Source: Sodiomyces alkalinus F11 (Eukaryota; Ascomycota; Sordariomycetes; Glomerellales; Plectosphaerellaceae). From it: 64,000 nt of DNA. Positions 39,120 through 50,612 of the stretch are shown here, piece by piece. The stretch covers positions 2,119,048-2,183,047 of the forward strand of contig NW_021167083.1 of NCBI RefSeq assembly GCF_003711515.1, read 5' to 3'. Made by a program: the position numbers and the translations under genes. Position 1 is the first letter of the stretch. Every line of letters begins with the position of its first letter. Under the pieces are notes generated by a model. That model was not told where the DNA came from and ran no database searches. It saw only the letters and a program-made list of their open reading frames with translations.

Positions 39120-42100
39120 TCGCGGAGAATATTTTCCTCCTAGCGTGGGCTAGCTAACTAAAATAGCTAAATATACCGAGAATAGCCGAGGCTAGCGGCG
39201 TAGTAGCCCTAAGAGGAAAAGTGTAAAACTAGTATCTGTACTAAAGACTAATCCTAATATTCGGGGTATACCTAAGGCCCCCTTAGCTTATCCTCCTTAT
39301 TAGAGGGAGAGCTTCTTTTAGTCCGACTCGCTTATAACTGTTACCGATAAGTTTACTAAGAGAGCCTACTATTCGTATAGCTCTCTTTATCGGATTAAAA
39401 CGTTATTACTATAGAATAGTGGTTAGTAGTTACGGGTAATAGCCGAGAGCAAAAGGCTAGTCAAAAACTATAGAGTGGAAAAGAGGAAAAGAGATCCTTA
39501 GAGCTCGAGGTCGAGAGATATTTATCCTCCTCTAATAAGCTTAAAAATGCCTACTTCCGTCATAGCCTTCGCCTTAAGAGTTCCTTTATAGTAGGTATTA
39601 CTATTTAACTACTATCTATAAAGGAGTCTTTTAATTAATTAAAGGAGGCGTGCCTTAGTTATAGCGATAGTAACTTCAACTCGACAGGAAGGTTCTAATC
39701 AGGAAAGAGACGTTGAAATCCGGGCTCTGATTAGTTAAAAAGATCGGATAAAATAGCTCCTGCGTTCTTGAGTTATAGGCATAGCCGTGACTCGGGAATA
39801 AGGGATCTAAAGGGGGAAATAGTGAATTACCCCTCGAAGCTATAGCAGACAAAGACCCCTTTATAACTGCTGTAACTGCATAGCTGTCTTTATAGATTAT
39901 AGTAATAACGAGGCTCGTAACCTCCCTGAATTACTTGTTCCTTTAAGCTTAAAAGGCGAGCCCTCTAGCATTATCCCTCCTCTTCTTCTTCTTCTTCTAC
40001 TATAATATTAAGGTAAATACGAACACACGTACTACCTATATAAATAGTAACTAACGATAGTAATAATAACGACTAAATGGCTAATTAGTATAAGTCCGCC
40101 CCCCCTCCTTCTGGAACACCCCCCATTTGGAACACCTCTTTACACCAAAACACTGCTTTTTGGACCTCTGCTGTTTTAGTTAATCAAATAGTAAATATCA
40201 TAAAAGTAAAACCCTATATAGACTCAAAGTCAAGTACTAATATTCTGTTTATAGTCTGTATATAGGTCTAGTAGAGGAGCTATACTATAGCTTAGAAGTT
40301 AGGACTTGAATAGTTATTTATTTTCGTATGTGTTTTCTTATTAACGTAGAATATAAATAAGAATATTCATAATAGATCAGTGTTACTCGTGAGAAGTATA
40401 AAGCCAGTATCAGGATATAGCCGAAGTTTTATAGATACGACTATAAAACCCTTATAAAGAAGTATTCAGTATTCGAGAAGTTGTTAAGTAATACATGTAA
40501 GCCTATACGAAGGTTTAGTAGGGGAAGTCTACTTTTAGTTATATTATAGAAACCAGAATATATAGTATTAGATAGGTAATAGAGATATATAGCATAGACT
40601 TCGAGCTTATTTCTAATACTTATCTTATAGCTATATCTATACTGGTTAATCTATAATTAATATACTTCTATTTGTTTAGGATTCCTTATATAGTGTATGG
40701 TAACACTAACAAAATTAAATGTTTAACTTCTAAGCTATTCTATAGCTCTTCTACTGAACCTATATTAAACATATAAATAGAATATTAATACTGGAATTAT
40801 AGTCTATCTATGGTTTTATTGCCATAATATTTACTATTGTATTTAATAAAATAGCAGGGGTCCAAAAAGTAGTGTTTTGGTGTAAAGTGGTGTTCCAAAT
40901 GGGGGGTGTTCCAGAAGGCGGGGTGGGGACTTACTTAATAAGACTAAGTCGTATAAAAGGAAGAAGGCAGTCGGCCGTTAGTAATCTACTAAACCGACTC
41001 CTTAGTTCTAGCCTATAGCTTATCTACCCCTTAAGAATTATAAGAAATACTCTTTTAGAGTGACTTTAGTGAATATAGTGGTAGGCTTTTATCGATTCTA
41101 TATACACGTTACCCTAATCGGGTTATAAAGGGACTAATAATCTAGAGGTAAACTCTTATCTCGGCTAGTATAAAGTGGCTAGTAAGGGTGGCTTATCGTA
41201 CGTCGAGTTAGACTTCCTATAATCGTAAATTACTAGAGACAGTAAGGCGGTAGTTACTAGGCGGGTCTAGGATAGTCTTCTTAACCTTAGGAATATCAAA
41301 GTTAGCTTATTTATAAAGATAAAGACTAGTAACGGTTTACCCCTTTTCCGTTATTAAGTCTTCATGATAAAGGATATAACGGGTCCTTAAAGAGAATATC
41401 TTATAAAGATCGTCTAGCAGCCCTATATTATTAGGACACTCCTAATCCAGGTATATAGCACTATTAATAAGGGCCCCTACTAGTATTATAATAAATACTA
41501 GATAGCTATAACTTATCGGGTTAATAATAAGTTTTATACCCCTTTTTCGAGTATATATTAATCTAGGGTAGAGAAGAGTTCCTAGACTATAATAACTACT
41601 AATTACACGAGTCCGCTTATATATATCGCGACGATACCCTTCGAAGATAGTTTTAATAAGGTGATTAAGAGGTCTCCTAGCTAGATAATCAGTATCCGGA
41701 TATTAGTTACCGTAATCCTTCTCCTAAGTAGAGTATAGTACTACGTTAGTCGATTCACGATAATAATTACCGGCCCTTATAGTCTCCTCGGCGTGGTATT
41801 TATATTATTACTATAAAGGCCGTTTATTACTAGGTGGCTCGCTAGTAACGTAATACCTCGGGAGGTTAAGGTATCTTAGCTTATAACAGTATCCCGGCTA
41901 TGGTTCCGGCACTAATATATCGGTATAACACTAAACTAGATAACCACTGCTAAAGGGTTAAAGACAGCGCTAAGTATTAGAAGGGGAGACTATTAAGTAT
42001 TATCGGATCACTCTTCCTGTAAGGGGTTATATCTAGAGTAAGGAAACCGAAATATATATCCCCGAGTATAAGGACTATAAGGATAGGCCGCTTTAAGAGT

Positions 42101-42190
42101 AAAGGAAAAAGGGCGGGATAGGTGCTTTTTACTAATATTGGGAAAATAGGTAAAAGGGTGTGTGGTGTACTAGGTAGCTTACAGGGAGGG
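39120..42190 (+). pseudogene. Unclassified RIP-decayed coding element, split by a TIR insertion
   Basis: Reading the plus strand and treating TAG as former CAG/TGG gives long stretches with few other stops on both sides of the element at 40093-40931. Left part: KNAYFRHSLRLKSSFIVGIT near 39544-39603 and a Ser/Arg-rich stretch near 39680-39800. Right part: a Gln-rich, Tyr-rich text including FFEYILI near 41548-41568, RLLSIIGSLFLQGV near 41984-42025 and GRIGAFYQYWE near 42111-42145. The two halves look like one gene. I do not recognise the family. A transposon-encoded protein is likely given the RIP, which requires repetition. Edges are uncertain. Confidence 0.45.
40093..40931. mobile_element. 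839-bp non-autonomous TIR element, little RIP
   Basis: Terminal inverted repeats of about 85 bp (40093-40177 and about 40847-40931) sharing CTGGAACACCCCCCATTTGG and CACCAAAACACT, starting AGTCC. TA flanks both ends (40091-40092 and 40932-40933). The interior is AT-rich with no transposase frame. CA and TG are common here, unlike either side, so it arrived after most RIP or stayed at low copy number. TIR start and TA site fit a pogo/Fot-type non-autonomous element. Confidence 0.85.
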
Positions 42191-42317
42191 GAAACAGCTA
42201 GTTAATTAACTTAATATAATAAAGTGACTCTACGGCTTTAATATAATCAATTTAGAACCTCTTAATCTGACCATTCTTATCGTATATTTACTCTATTACG
42301 GTTACGCTATATTTAAT
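42191..42317. other. Short spacer, nothing recognised
   Basis: AT-rich junction between the unclassified element and a copia A LTR fragment. Confidence 0.4.
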
Positions 42318-42526
42318 ACTTCGAACCTCGGGTATTAGGGTATATTAGGGGCGGATACCGGAAAAGACCGGATAGGATCTAAATAACATAGTACCTATAA
42401 TAAAGTCTTCACTACCTAAATTAAGGGGTATAAGAGACTTATATAGACATAACTTAATCTAATACACACACACGAGATTTCTGCTCGATCAGGATTGCTC
42501 TATAAAGTGCTATTTGACGTGCGACA
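42318..42526 (+). repeat. Copia A LTR fragment, 5'-truncated
   Basis: Matches the inner and 3' part of the copia A LTR, including GGCGGATACCGGAAAAGACC, and ends CGACA at 42522-42526. It lacks the first ~80-90 bp. The last 60 bp keep CACACACACGAG and TGACGTGCGACA, so it is less RIP-altered than other copies. It borders the second gene island. Confidence 0.8.
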
Positions 42527-42555
42527 CCTCGGAGCTTCTGCCGCCGTTACTCGAC

Positions 42556-42556
<1 letters not shown>

Positions 42557-42593
<37 letters not shown>
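42557..42593. repeat. 37-nt poly-C tract
   Basis: Uninterrupted run of 37 C, followed by TCCCGC. It lies 31 bases after the LTR end and about 590 bases before the proposed zinc-finger ATG. The true length may differ because such runs are error-prone in sequencing. Confidence 0.85.
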
Positions 42594-42596
<3 letters not shown>

Positions 42597-43183
42597 CGCA
42601 TTTTCCCACCCAACCAAGACAACTAGACGGGACGCAGTCACGCGGCCAGCGCTGAGGGGCTCCCGCCCCCCGCCCCCCCGAGTTTGGGTCTGAGTTTGGT
42701 CTGATGTGAAGACGGGGAGGAGCCCTATAGCTTGTGAAGGGAGCTTCACGAGAACATGTATGACCTCCACGACCTGCTTCTTTTATACCACTAGTCTCGA
42801 CTACCTTCAGGTAGCTACTTCTGGTTCATGTCCCATGCTTACGGGATTAGCACTGTTAGACCTGCGGTCATCTGTTTTGTCTCATGCCCATTTATGCTCA
42901 TAACTGCGAAATCCTAGCGTGTCTCGAGGAACCGGCAGGCGGCGTCGAGCCTCTCCTCCCAGCTCCAGAAACACCGCATTGACCGCGGCAACAGTACGCA
43001 TCCTTACCTGCTCATGCGGTCCCTATTCTCGCGATGGTGACGCGGTTTGCCGTGGCATTCCATTTCTGAGCGAACGATATCGTTACTCGATCTCCGTCCA
43101 GTCTTCAGCTTCTATGGCGGGCCCATCCATTCTATATACGTGAATACCGAACCCATTCCAGTGGCCCCTTCAATACGAGAAGA
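42594..43183. promoter_or_regulatory. Upstream region of the C2H2 gene
   Basis: Normal-composition DNA with a G/C-rich patch at 42650-42690 (CCCGCCCCCCGCCCCCCC). Open frames here (42706-42903, 42919-43143) lack a recognisable product. One could contain an extra 5' exon of the C2H2 gene, which I could not confirm. Confidence 0.35.
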
Positions 43184-44853
43184 ATGCCGAATTTGATCAA
43201 TCAATGCATCAGGCACATCACCGTCGCGACTGAATATTACGACTCGGATGATCTTATTCCGCGCGACAGTCCTCGAATGGCTTCTTTTCAGCCGCTGGCG
43301 AGATCCCCAAAATCACCGTTACATGAACCCCCTTCAATTGTCAGTCCCACCTCCAGCTTCTGAGGCTCGCGTCTAATTATCCTCTAAAGGGGCCTTCGAA
43401 GCAAAGCGATGTCGTTTTAATCAACATACTGGGCGACAACAAGCGGACGGATATAGCGAGCGAGTTAGTGAATACTACGGAGCAGTTCGACGTACTGCCC
43501 GCTGACAAAGATCGTTCCTCTCCTTCCTGCCCCTCCTCCCCGTTCATGCAGAGCTGGTCGTCCGGCCTTGTCATGTCGACCTCATTGCCGAGACCGGTTG
43601 AACGCCAGTCGCTGGACCTAAAGGTTCTAGCCGCCGGAGCCCTCGCCTTCACAGCCACTCAGTCAGTCGTACGTGAGACATCGCACGGCGTTGAGCCACA
43701 CACCTCTGAAGAGGTGGGCAGTGTGCAGAGTCAACCCGTGGAGAAAAGCAAGAATCATGCCCATAGATCTCACAACTCCTTCCGTCGACAAGTCTCTTCC
43801 AGTGATCGAAGGCCGTTGGTAGACTCGCCAGACCGCAGTGGTCCAAGAACGGGTTCTTACTCCGCGTTTACTTCAAGTGCCTTTTCCCATCATGAGGCCC
43901 CGACATCTCCAACGTCACAGGGACGCCCGACTTCGGAGGGGTTGCCCCCATTGCAAATGGACTCACCTAGGCGTGATAGTATTGGGCAGGGTCCCCTGCC
44001 GTCCATTCGACATCATTTTAGAGATCTTGAGCTATCCCAGGACAATGACATGACCGTCGGAAAGGCGCATACCCCCGCCTTCCCACCTTCCTCCCCGCCT
44101 AATATTCCGGCGTTATCCACAAGATCCGCGTTGACTAGCAACCAGTCGCCGCCCCCAGGGTCGCCAGACGAGACATACGTTCATCATAGCCTCCTGTCGC
44201 CGCAGTGTCTTGCTCTAGCGTGCTACCACACTCAGCGGGGCAGACCTTTCAAATTCCCTGCTGACCAGGGGAATGTCGTTACGGCGACACGAAACAGCGA
44301 CCATTCGTCCATGCCGCCTACAACCACAGCCGCAATTGATTCCATGGGTATCGATGGTCCGAACAACACACCGTCCGGGGGTTTTGTCTGCAAGTTCGCT
44401 GGCTGTACTGCCCCGCCGTTTCAGACCCAGTATTTATTAAACTCCCACGCCAATGTACATTCCTCCGCTAGACCACATTACTGCTCCGTCACTGGTTGTC
44501 CAAGAAGTGAGGGGGGCAAGGGCTTCAAGAGAAAGAACGAGATGATTAGGCACGGCCTAGTGCACGAATCTCCAGGATATATCTGTCCTTTTTGTCCAGA
44601 CAGAGACCACAAGTATCCTCGTCCCGACAATCTCCAGAGGTATGTGCAGTTTGTTCATGCATCTAATCCGAGGTCGAGCTGTCCTCGCGCGGCCATTCCG
44701 AGTGCTCTTGGACTAACCCAGACACGACTTAATAGACATGTTCGGGTTCATCACGTAGATAAACATAAGGACGATCCGCTGTTGCGGGAGGTATTGTCTC
44801 AGCGGCCGGATGGTCCCAATCGTGGCCGCCGTCGTCGTGGGAATGGTTTTTGA
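43184..44853 (+). CDS. Three-finger C2H2 zinc-finger protein
   Basis: Putative nuclear DNA-binding protein. Proposed exons 43184-43339, 43390-44639, 44736-44853; 507 residues. The last intron (44640-44735) is clear: GTATGT donor, CTAAC, TAG acceptor. It is 96 nt with no stop, so an unspliced frame also reads through. Splicing restores finger 3 as CPFCPDRDHKYPRPDNLQRH joined to VRVHH. Finger 1 (44389-44460) has C-x4-C and HANVH, finger 2 (44482-44565) C-x4-C and HGLVH, finger 3 C-x2-C and HVRVH. The tail is basic (NRGRRRRGNGF). The 300 residues before the fingers are Ser/Pro-rich and look disordered. The first intron (43340-43389, 50 nt, GTCAGT donor) and the ATG are less certain; an upstream exon may exist. 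Fungal proteins with this finger cluster are known, but I cannot name this one. No RIP bias. Confidence 0.75.
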
Positions 44854-45079
44854 TTCCATGGCAACCCCGCCACGTCGCCCTTGGCTTTGCTCTTCTTATA
44901 TTCGTTGCTTATGGCAACTTCTTACTGTTTATTGGGCCTTGATTTTTCTATTCCCGTTATTGGTCATATTGGCAATGCGGTTTCTCCTCCCTGCGCACGA
45001 TCCTAGTTGCCGTGCGTTGGTATATTGTTCTTGCCGAGATACCCTCTGTCCTCCCGCTGATATAGACAGCGAAAGATTA
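44854..45079. other. 3' flank of the C2H2 gene, no gene seen
   Basis: Normal-composition sequence likely to include the 3' UTR. A short open frame (44810-45085) overlaps the gene's end out of frame and is not supported. Confidence 0.5.
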
Positions 45080-45272
45080 TGTTGAACAGACCGTAGTTTC
45101 ACGTTTACGTAACGGGCACGGATTTGACCGAAGGATTGTCACCCCGGTAATCCAGGTATATACCTGCAGAATTTTCACTATAGATATTACGGCGGCAGCA
45201 GTTCCCTGACGGTCCTGCAGGTTATATAATTGTATATAATTATCTGAATGAATTTTGACCCTATTTGATCAC
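45080..45272 (+). repeat. Copia C LTR, extra copy, lightly mutated
   Basis: Starts TGTTGAACAGACCGTAG and aligns with the LTRs at 45354-45556 and 51719-51901 through the ATAATTGTATATAATT region. It keeps more CA/TG than those LTRs. The 3' part is diverged or truncated near 45272. Probably a solo LTR next to the gene island. Confidence 0.65.
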
Positions 45273-45353
45273 GGGGACCCGCTGTCGCACACACCTCCCT
45301 TAGGGGTGGAATAACCTAACGGCCGATTACGCGGTCAGGCACGGAAGGTGGAT

Positions 45354-45556
45354 TGTCGAACAGACTATAGTCTTTTCGATTACGTAACGGGCCGGATTGC
45401 TAAGAGTATAATCCGGGTAGACGCTTACGGAATCTGCACTATATAAAACACGGTGGCAGCGGTTCCCTAACAGTCCGATATAGTTATAATTATATATAAT
45501 TGCCTTAATTAATTTTGATATATTTTATAACGATTTCGACTACGCTTTATCTGATA
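45354..45556 (+). repeat. Copia C 5' LTR
   Basis: 203 bp. The 3' end reads GACTACGCTTTATCTGATA, matching the 3' LTR's CTGCTA end. Confidence 0.78.
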
Positions 45557-45559
45557 ATT

Positions 45560-48500
45560 AAAAGTCTTATTTACAAAGTGAAAAAGCCTACCCTTTACCT
45601 TTATTATTACCGAGTAAAAAGTAATATAGCTACGTTGATATAGCGTGTTAATCTATAAATATTAAGATATCGGAGTATAAGCCTATTATCTATAAATCCT
45701 ATCGCGATTAGGAGCTCTAGCGTAGCCACTATAAAGCTATTACCATTAATAATAACGTGTAGGATTATCTACGCTCTAACGATCCTATTTCCCCTCCTTA
45801 AAGGCCTGTTTTACCTTCCTACGCTAACTTCTAGCCTTTGTATATACCCGTAGAAGCTATGCCCTTATAGTGGTTAGATCTAACACCTACTAGGCAGCTG
45901 GCCTACGATTCGGCGATATAACGCTAGAAGATATAGAGAGATAACTACGCTAAGTACGTTAAGAGTATTAGTACCATTTTAACCCAGTAGACTAATACTA
46001 TCGACTAAAGTCGTAAACTACTACTATATAATACTACGTCTAAAAAGATATCTAAAGTCGTCCGCCGCGATACTACTTACTATATAACTACCCGCCGCGT
46101 TAATACCTACGAAGAGTATAATAAACACGTCCATAGCGCGCTAACGACCCTTCAGAAGTTATAAGAGTGGTTATTAAGATAGTGGGAGCTATTATAATAT
46201 CTTAAAGACGTCAATTCGAAGCCCGTAATGTATATCTAGATAGTAGACTTCTTTAAAGGGATACGTATAATTACTAGTCGCGACTAGACCGAAGCCGAGA
46301 AACGCCTTTTAGATAAGAAAGTAATTCTCCCCTAGGACCTTTATACCCTTAGTTAACGATATATTAAGACTAGACTTAAAGACTAAGGACAATACGGTAG
46401 CCACTGCGCTATAGTATTTCCGGCAATATAGACTAGAAGCGAAGAGTGCGAAGATACCTTAGATACCACGGCTAAGCCCCGGAAGCAGGGAGGCTATAGA
46501 AAGAATAAAGCTACGAATCCCGTAGCCATACCTTCTACTACTTTAGCTAACCGTTCCTCTTCTAAACACCGTTAATCTACCCTATAAAGAGGGTAGATAT
46601 ACCGTGTATACATAATACCTAGTCACGATATTAATGCCTGCTTTTATTAATTCCCGGAAATAGTATATAATAACTAGTCGCCTTTGAAGAGTATTAAAAT
46701 TATAGTCTAACAGATCCTTAAATACGACCCAATGATATATATAGAAGTAAAAGAACTACCTGCTATAAAGAAGGTAAAGAAGGATACTAGTCGGTACTCT
46801 ATATAGCTTAAAAAGGCGTGACTCGCCCCTAGTAATATCTTTTACGCCGCTAGCTTTACCGTAGGAGCCGCTACTACTAGCTACCCTCTTTAAGCCTTTA
46901 CTATTCTTAATGCCGGGGCTATACTCTATATCTTTAACGATTTCTCCCGTTTTCTTATTTTTACCCTTATTATACAGGGAGACTATATAGTCGTAGGTAG
47001 TTCGTTGATGCCTATTAAAAGTTACGGTAACGTGACCTTGAGATTAAACGGACTAATAGGAGGCCTCGATTTAGACTATTAAATATCGTATACTATAAAG
47101 ATTTTGTCTATAATTTAATCTTAAACTAATGGTTACGACTACGAGGATACTAGTAGGATCAGAAGCCACTAAATAATAACTGCCTTCGCTATACCGACGG
47201 ATCTATATTATACTAGCTAAGTCACCACTTCGATTAAACCGTTATTAAATACGTGCCCTTTAACTAATCTACGGCTGCTTTTCTAGGCTGCTTTTCTACC
47301 CGAAAATCGACGATACGATATCTAAGCACTACGGAGGGTATCTTATAGTATCTATAGCTAGGGTATACTAGTCCTAAGCCGCTTAGGCACCTAGAAGAGC
47401 AGACGTAGGGGGTTAAGATAAAGGGACTAATAACTATCGCGTACGTGGCCTATAAGCTTGTAAAGATAAAACGGTATATTAGTAGGGACTCTCGCGGTAT
47501 TAACCTACGTAGGGGAATAGTGGGCGATTGATTTCACGGATTTTACACGAATATCTGATAGGGATTCGCGGTTTATATTTTTCACCGACCGTTAGAGTGG
47601 CTTTATGGCTACCTACGTTAGAAAGAGTAAACTAGTAGCGGATATCCTTATACTAATTAAGGAATTCCTCGCCTAGGTAGACCTTTAATTAGACTATAAG
47701 GTATGTGTTTTCGAAGCTAATAACGAGCTAACTTAATCCCACGATATCACCTAATTTCTACGCTAAGAGGGCATGCTTCTAGAGGTATCTAGTCCGATAC
47801 TTAAGCGTAGATCGGGGGTGCCAAATATACTACTACTATAGTGATCTTAAGAGGTCGTGCGATAAATATCCACGTATAGCTACCGCCGTTTATATAGCCT
47901 AAGGCTCTTCCCACGGCCGCGTATATTTATAACCGCACGCTATAAAGGTAGTACAATAATAAGGATTAGAAAACGCTATACGAGGTCCTCTTTGAAAGGA
48001 AGCCGATTTTATTATATCTTCGAGCCTACGGCTATAAGGCGTATGTAATAACTAAGGATACTTAAAAAGGCACTAAGAAGCTATTAAATCGTATCTCCTT
48101 ATATCTATATCGGCTACCGTATCGGCTACGATTCCACTAATATCTTCCATATCTAGGTACCCGGTCTACGCCGCTATAACCGCCTTAATCGTATGCGCGA
48201 TATAGATTTTAATAAACGCGCCTTCTTTAACGGGGATATTAACGCCTTGAAGGATAACCTCCGTTAATTAACCGAGGAATAACTAAAAGACCTGATTAGT
48301 TAGATTAATTGAAAGATGACTGGAAATTCACGGCCGTTTATAGACGTATAAGCTAAGGACCGCCCCCCTCCCCCCTTTATATAACTACTTATTTTGAGCT
48401 TAATATACCTCTGCCCTTGCCCTTGCAGGGGCGGATTCCCCCCGGGTCCCTTTCCTCGACGGTATCGTTAAGATTATAGTCCGTAATACCTGTCCGTGAG

Positions 48501-49672
48501 GGGGTATATAAGGCTATCTTAAGTCTAGATAGATAATATTTAGGTTATAAACGGTGTGATTAAGCTAGTATAGCGCCTGACTACTATCTATAACTACTTA
48601 GTCTGCTATTTCCCTCTTTACTAGTAACCCTGCTACCGGTTATAGCGCTAATAGTAGCCGTTATATTAGAAACTTATAATGCCCCTGCGGTTTCGGCTAT
48701 AGGGTTCTAGGATAAAGGAACACGGTGCTGCGATACCCCTATAGCTATGGCTATAGGGCTTTTATTAAATAGAGGAGCGCGATTAATTCGGTAAGGAGAT
48801 AGCTAGTAAAGAGATAGTTAGGTAGTAGCATTGAACGCTAGCCGCCACGCCCTAAATATACGTACCTTAGATAGGATTCCGCTACCTAAATTATAGTTAA
48901 AAAGGACTACTCCTATAATGCTATAGTGGCGTTTATCGCTATTACTTAAATCCACGGCCCTAATAGTAGTCTCGGGAAATATATCCTAGATAGTTGCCTC
49001 GGGAAGTATAGCCCCGGCGGCTCTTAGCCTTAAAGATCTATTATAAAGATCTTCTTCCTCCTCCGAAAAGCCCTCGTAATATACCCTTATACCCTTACGG
49101 CTGCCTATTCCGATAGGTATAGGAAGACTATCTACGGAGCTATAAGGAGATAGGGTCGTGGATACGGGTACCGGCGTCCGTAATAGATAGAAATTAGGTT
49201 CTAAACGCGATATAGATAATAATACATAAATTCGATAAGCATAGTTTTCTATATAACTATAATGTAAGGCTAGTAGTACTAGGAGCTTAGTAATATTAAT
49301 CCTCCCTCGAGGAGACGTATATAACTATATTAGGAGGATAGTTATTCTGCGCGTTAATAGTAATTGGCGCCTATTTTAACCTTACGCTATTATAATTCGA
49401 CGTTATAAACGCGTTTATACATGTGCTCCTCCCCTATAATATCTTTATATACCCGCTACTAGATCTTCCGGCCCCTAGGAGTTATTTACACCTATAAAAT
49501 GCGTTATATAGGCTTAAGGAGTCCTTATTACTCTAGTAAAAGCACTTTTCGGCTATCCTATTAGCGGACGGCTTCTAGATAGTGCCGTAGGAACCTTATT
49601 ACTTCCTATATTATGGTTTAATTCTGTTCTTCTACGTTAACGATATTATTATTACTTATAAAAATAATATAG
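45560..49672 (+). pseudogene. Copia C gag, protease, integrase and first part of reverse transcriptase
   Basis: Gag reads near 45660-46420 with a long helical region. A protease-like box ILNAGAILYIFNDFSRF is near 46905-46955, with the expected Asp as Asn. Integrase: AIDFTDFTRISDRDSRFIFF near 47527-47586 and RMRDIDFNKRAFF near 48192-48235. Reverse transcriptase: AFIHVLLPYNIFIYP near 49410-49455 and the catalytic ILFFYVNDIIITYKN near 49625-49670, directly before the inserted element. Stops are mostly TAG. Confidence 0.78.
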
Positions 49673-50610
49673 AGAGCCGTTATTCCGACTATAGTAACCG
49701 GTTATTCCGACTGTAGTTCTGTTATAGACCCACAAATTTCCTTTTTCGGAATCCTATCTTCCACACATAACTATACCTCCCCCAGGGTGTTAAAGGTTAG
49801 CACGGATATAAACGAATATAATTGGTTCAGGATAATAGGGGATCTCTATAAGGTAGAGGTATATTCGAATATATAGAATCTATTACCCTTTATAAGTACC
49901 TATATCGATATAAGACTATTATATCTTACCACTATTTCCACTATCCCCACTATCACTACTATCACCTCTAGGGTAGTCCCACGATCATTCTCAAGATCGT
50001 TATAGGTCTTTATACCTATCTATGTAAAATAGGTGTAAAAGTACGGATCGGCAGGCTAATCCAATAATTAATAGGATATAGGGCGAATTCACGAGCTAAC
50101 GTTTAAAACCCCGGGGGAGGTATATAACGTACGTACGGTTATAACGACCAATAACCACAACGTTATTTTTAAGCTTTCTATGTAGGAACCAATTCAACCC
50201 CTCTGGTTAATTAAAGGAAGTCGTAGGTGTGACCTTAAGGACTCGGATTAGGACCCGTCGTTCTATTTTATAGCTAATTCCCGCCACGTCATAGAATCCC
50301 GCTTTCTATCTATCTGCCGGTTCTATATCCTAGTAACTACTACAATTAACGGATAAGCTTATCTGTTCGATTAAAGCTATTCGTAACGGTCGTAACGGTC
50401 GTAACGATAGTTCCACGGCCTCGACCTCTACGCCCACGCCCTCGCCTACGGGTATCGCGACCGCCTTATTATTATTGTTATTCTTGTTGTTATTATTATT
50501 GCGAGGTGGTGGTAGTAAGCTGGGTGCTGCGATTTAATTGGTTCTAACAATGGGTCCGTAACCGAACTACAGTCGGAATAACCAAGTGGTACAGTCGGAA
50601 TAACGGCTCT
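49673..50610. mobile_element. 938-bp TIR element inside copia C reverse transcriptase
   Basis: Terminal inverted repeats of about 50 bp (49673-49722 and 50561-50610). Each contains two spaced copies of TTATTCCGACT (inverted as AGTCGGAATAA), a repeat-within-TIR layout. Copia reading frames match on both sides. The interior has a (TTATTG)n-like patch near 50467-50500 and no transposase I can recognise. A partial related end lies at about 51948-51993. Confidence 0.75.
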
Positions 50611-50612
50611 TA

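Noticed and set aside
42706..43143. Two short open frames upstream of the C2H2 gene as separate genes
   Set aside because: No conserved motif. At most they hold an unrecognised 5' exon.
43377..43846. Minus-strand frames opposite the C2H2 gene
   Set aside because: Shadows of a Ser/Pro-rich coding strand. The plus strand carries the zinc fingers and proper introns.
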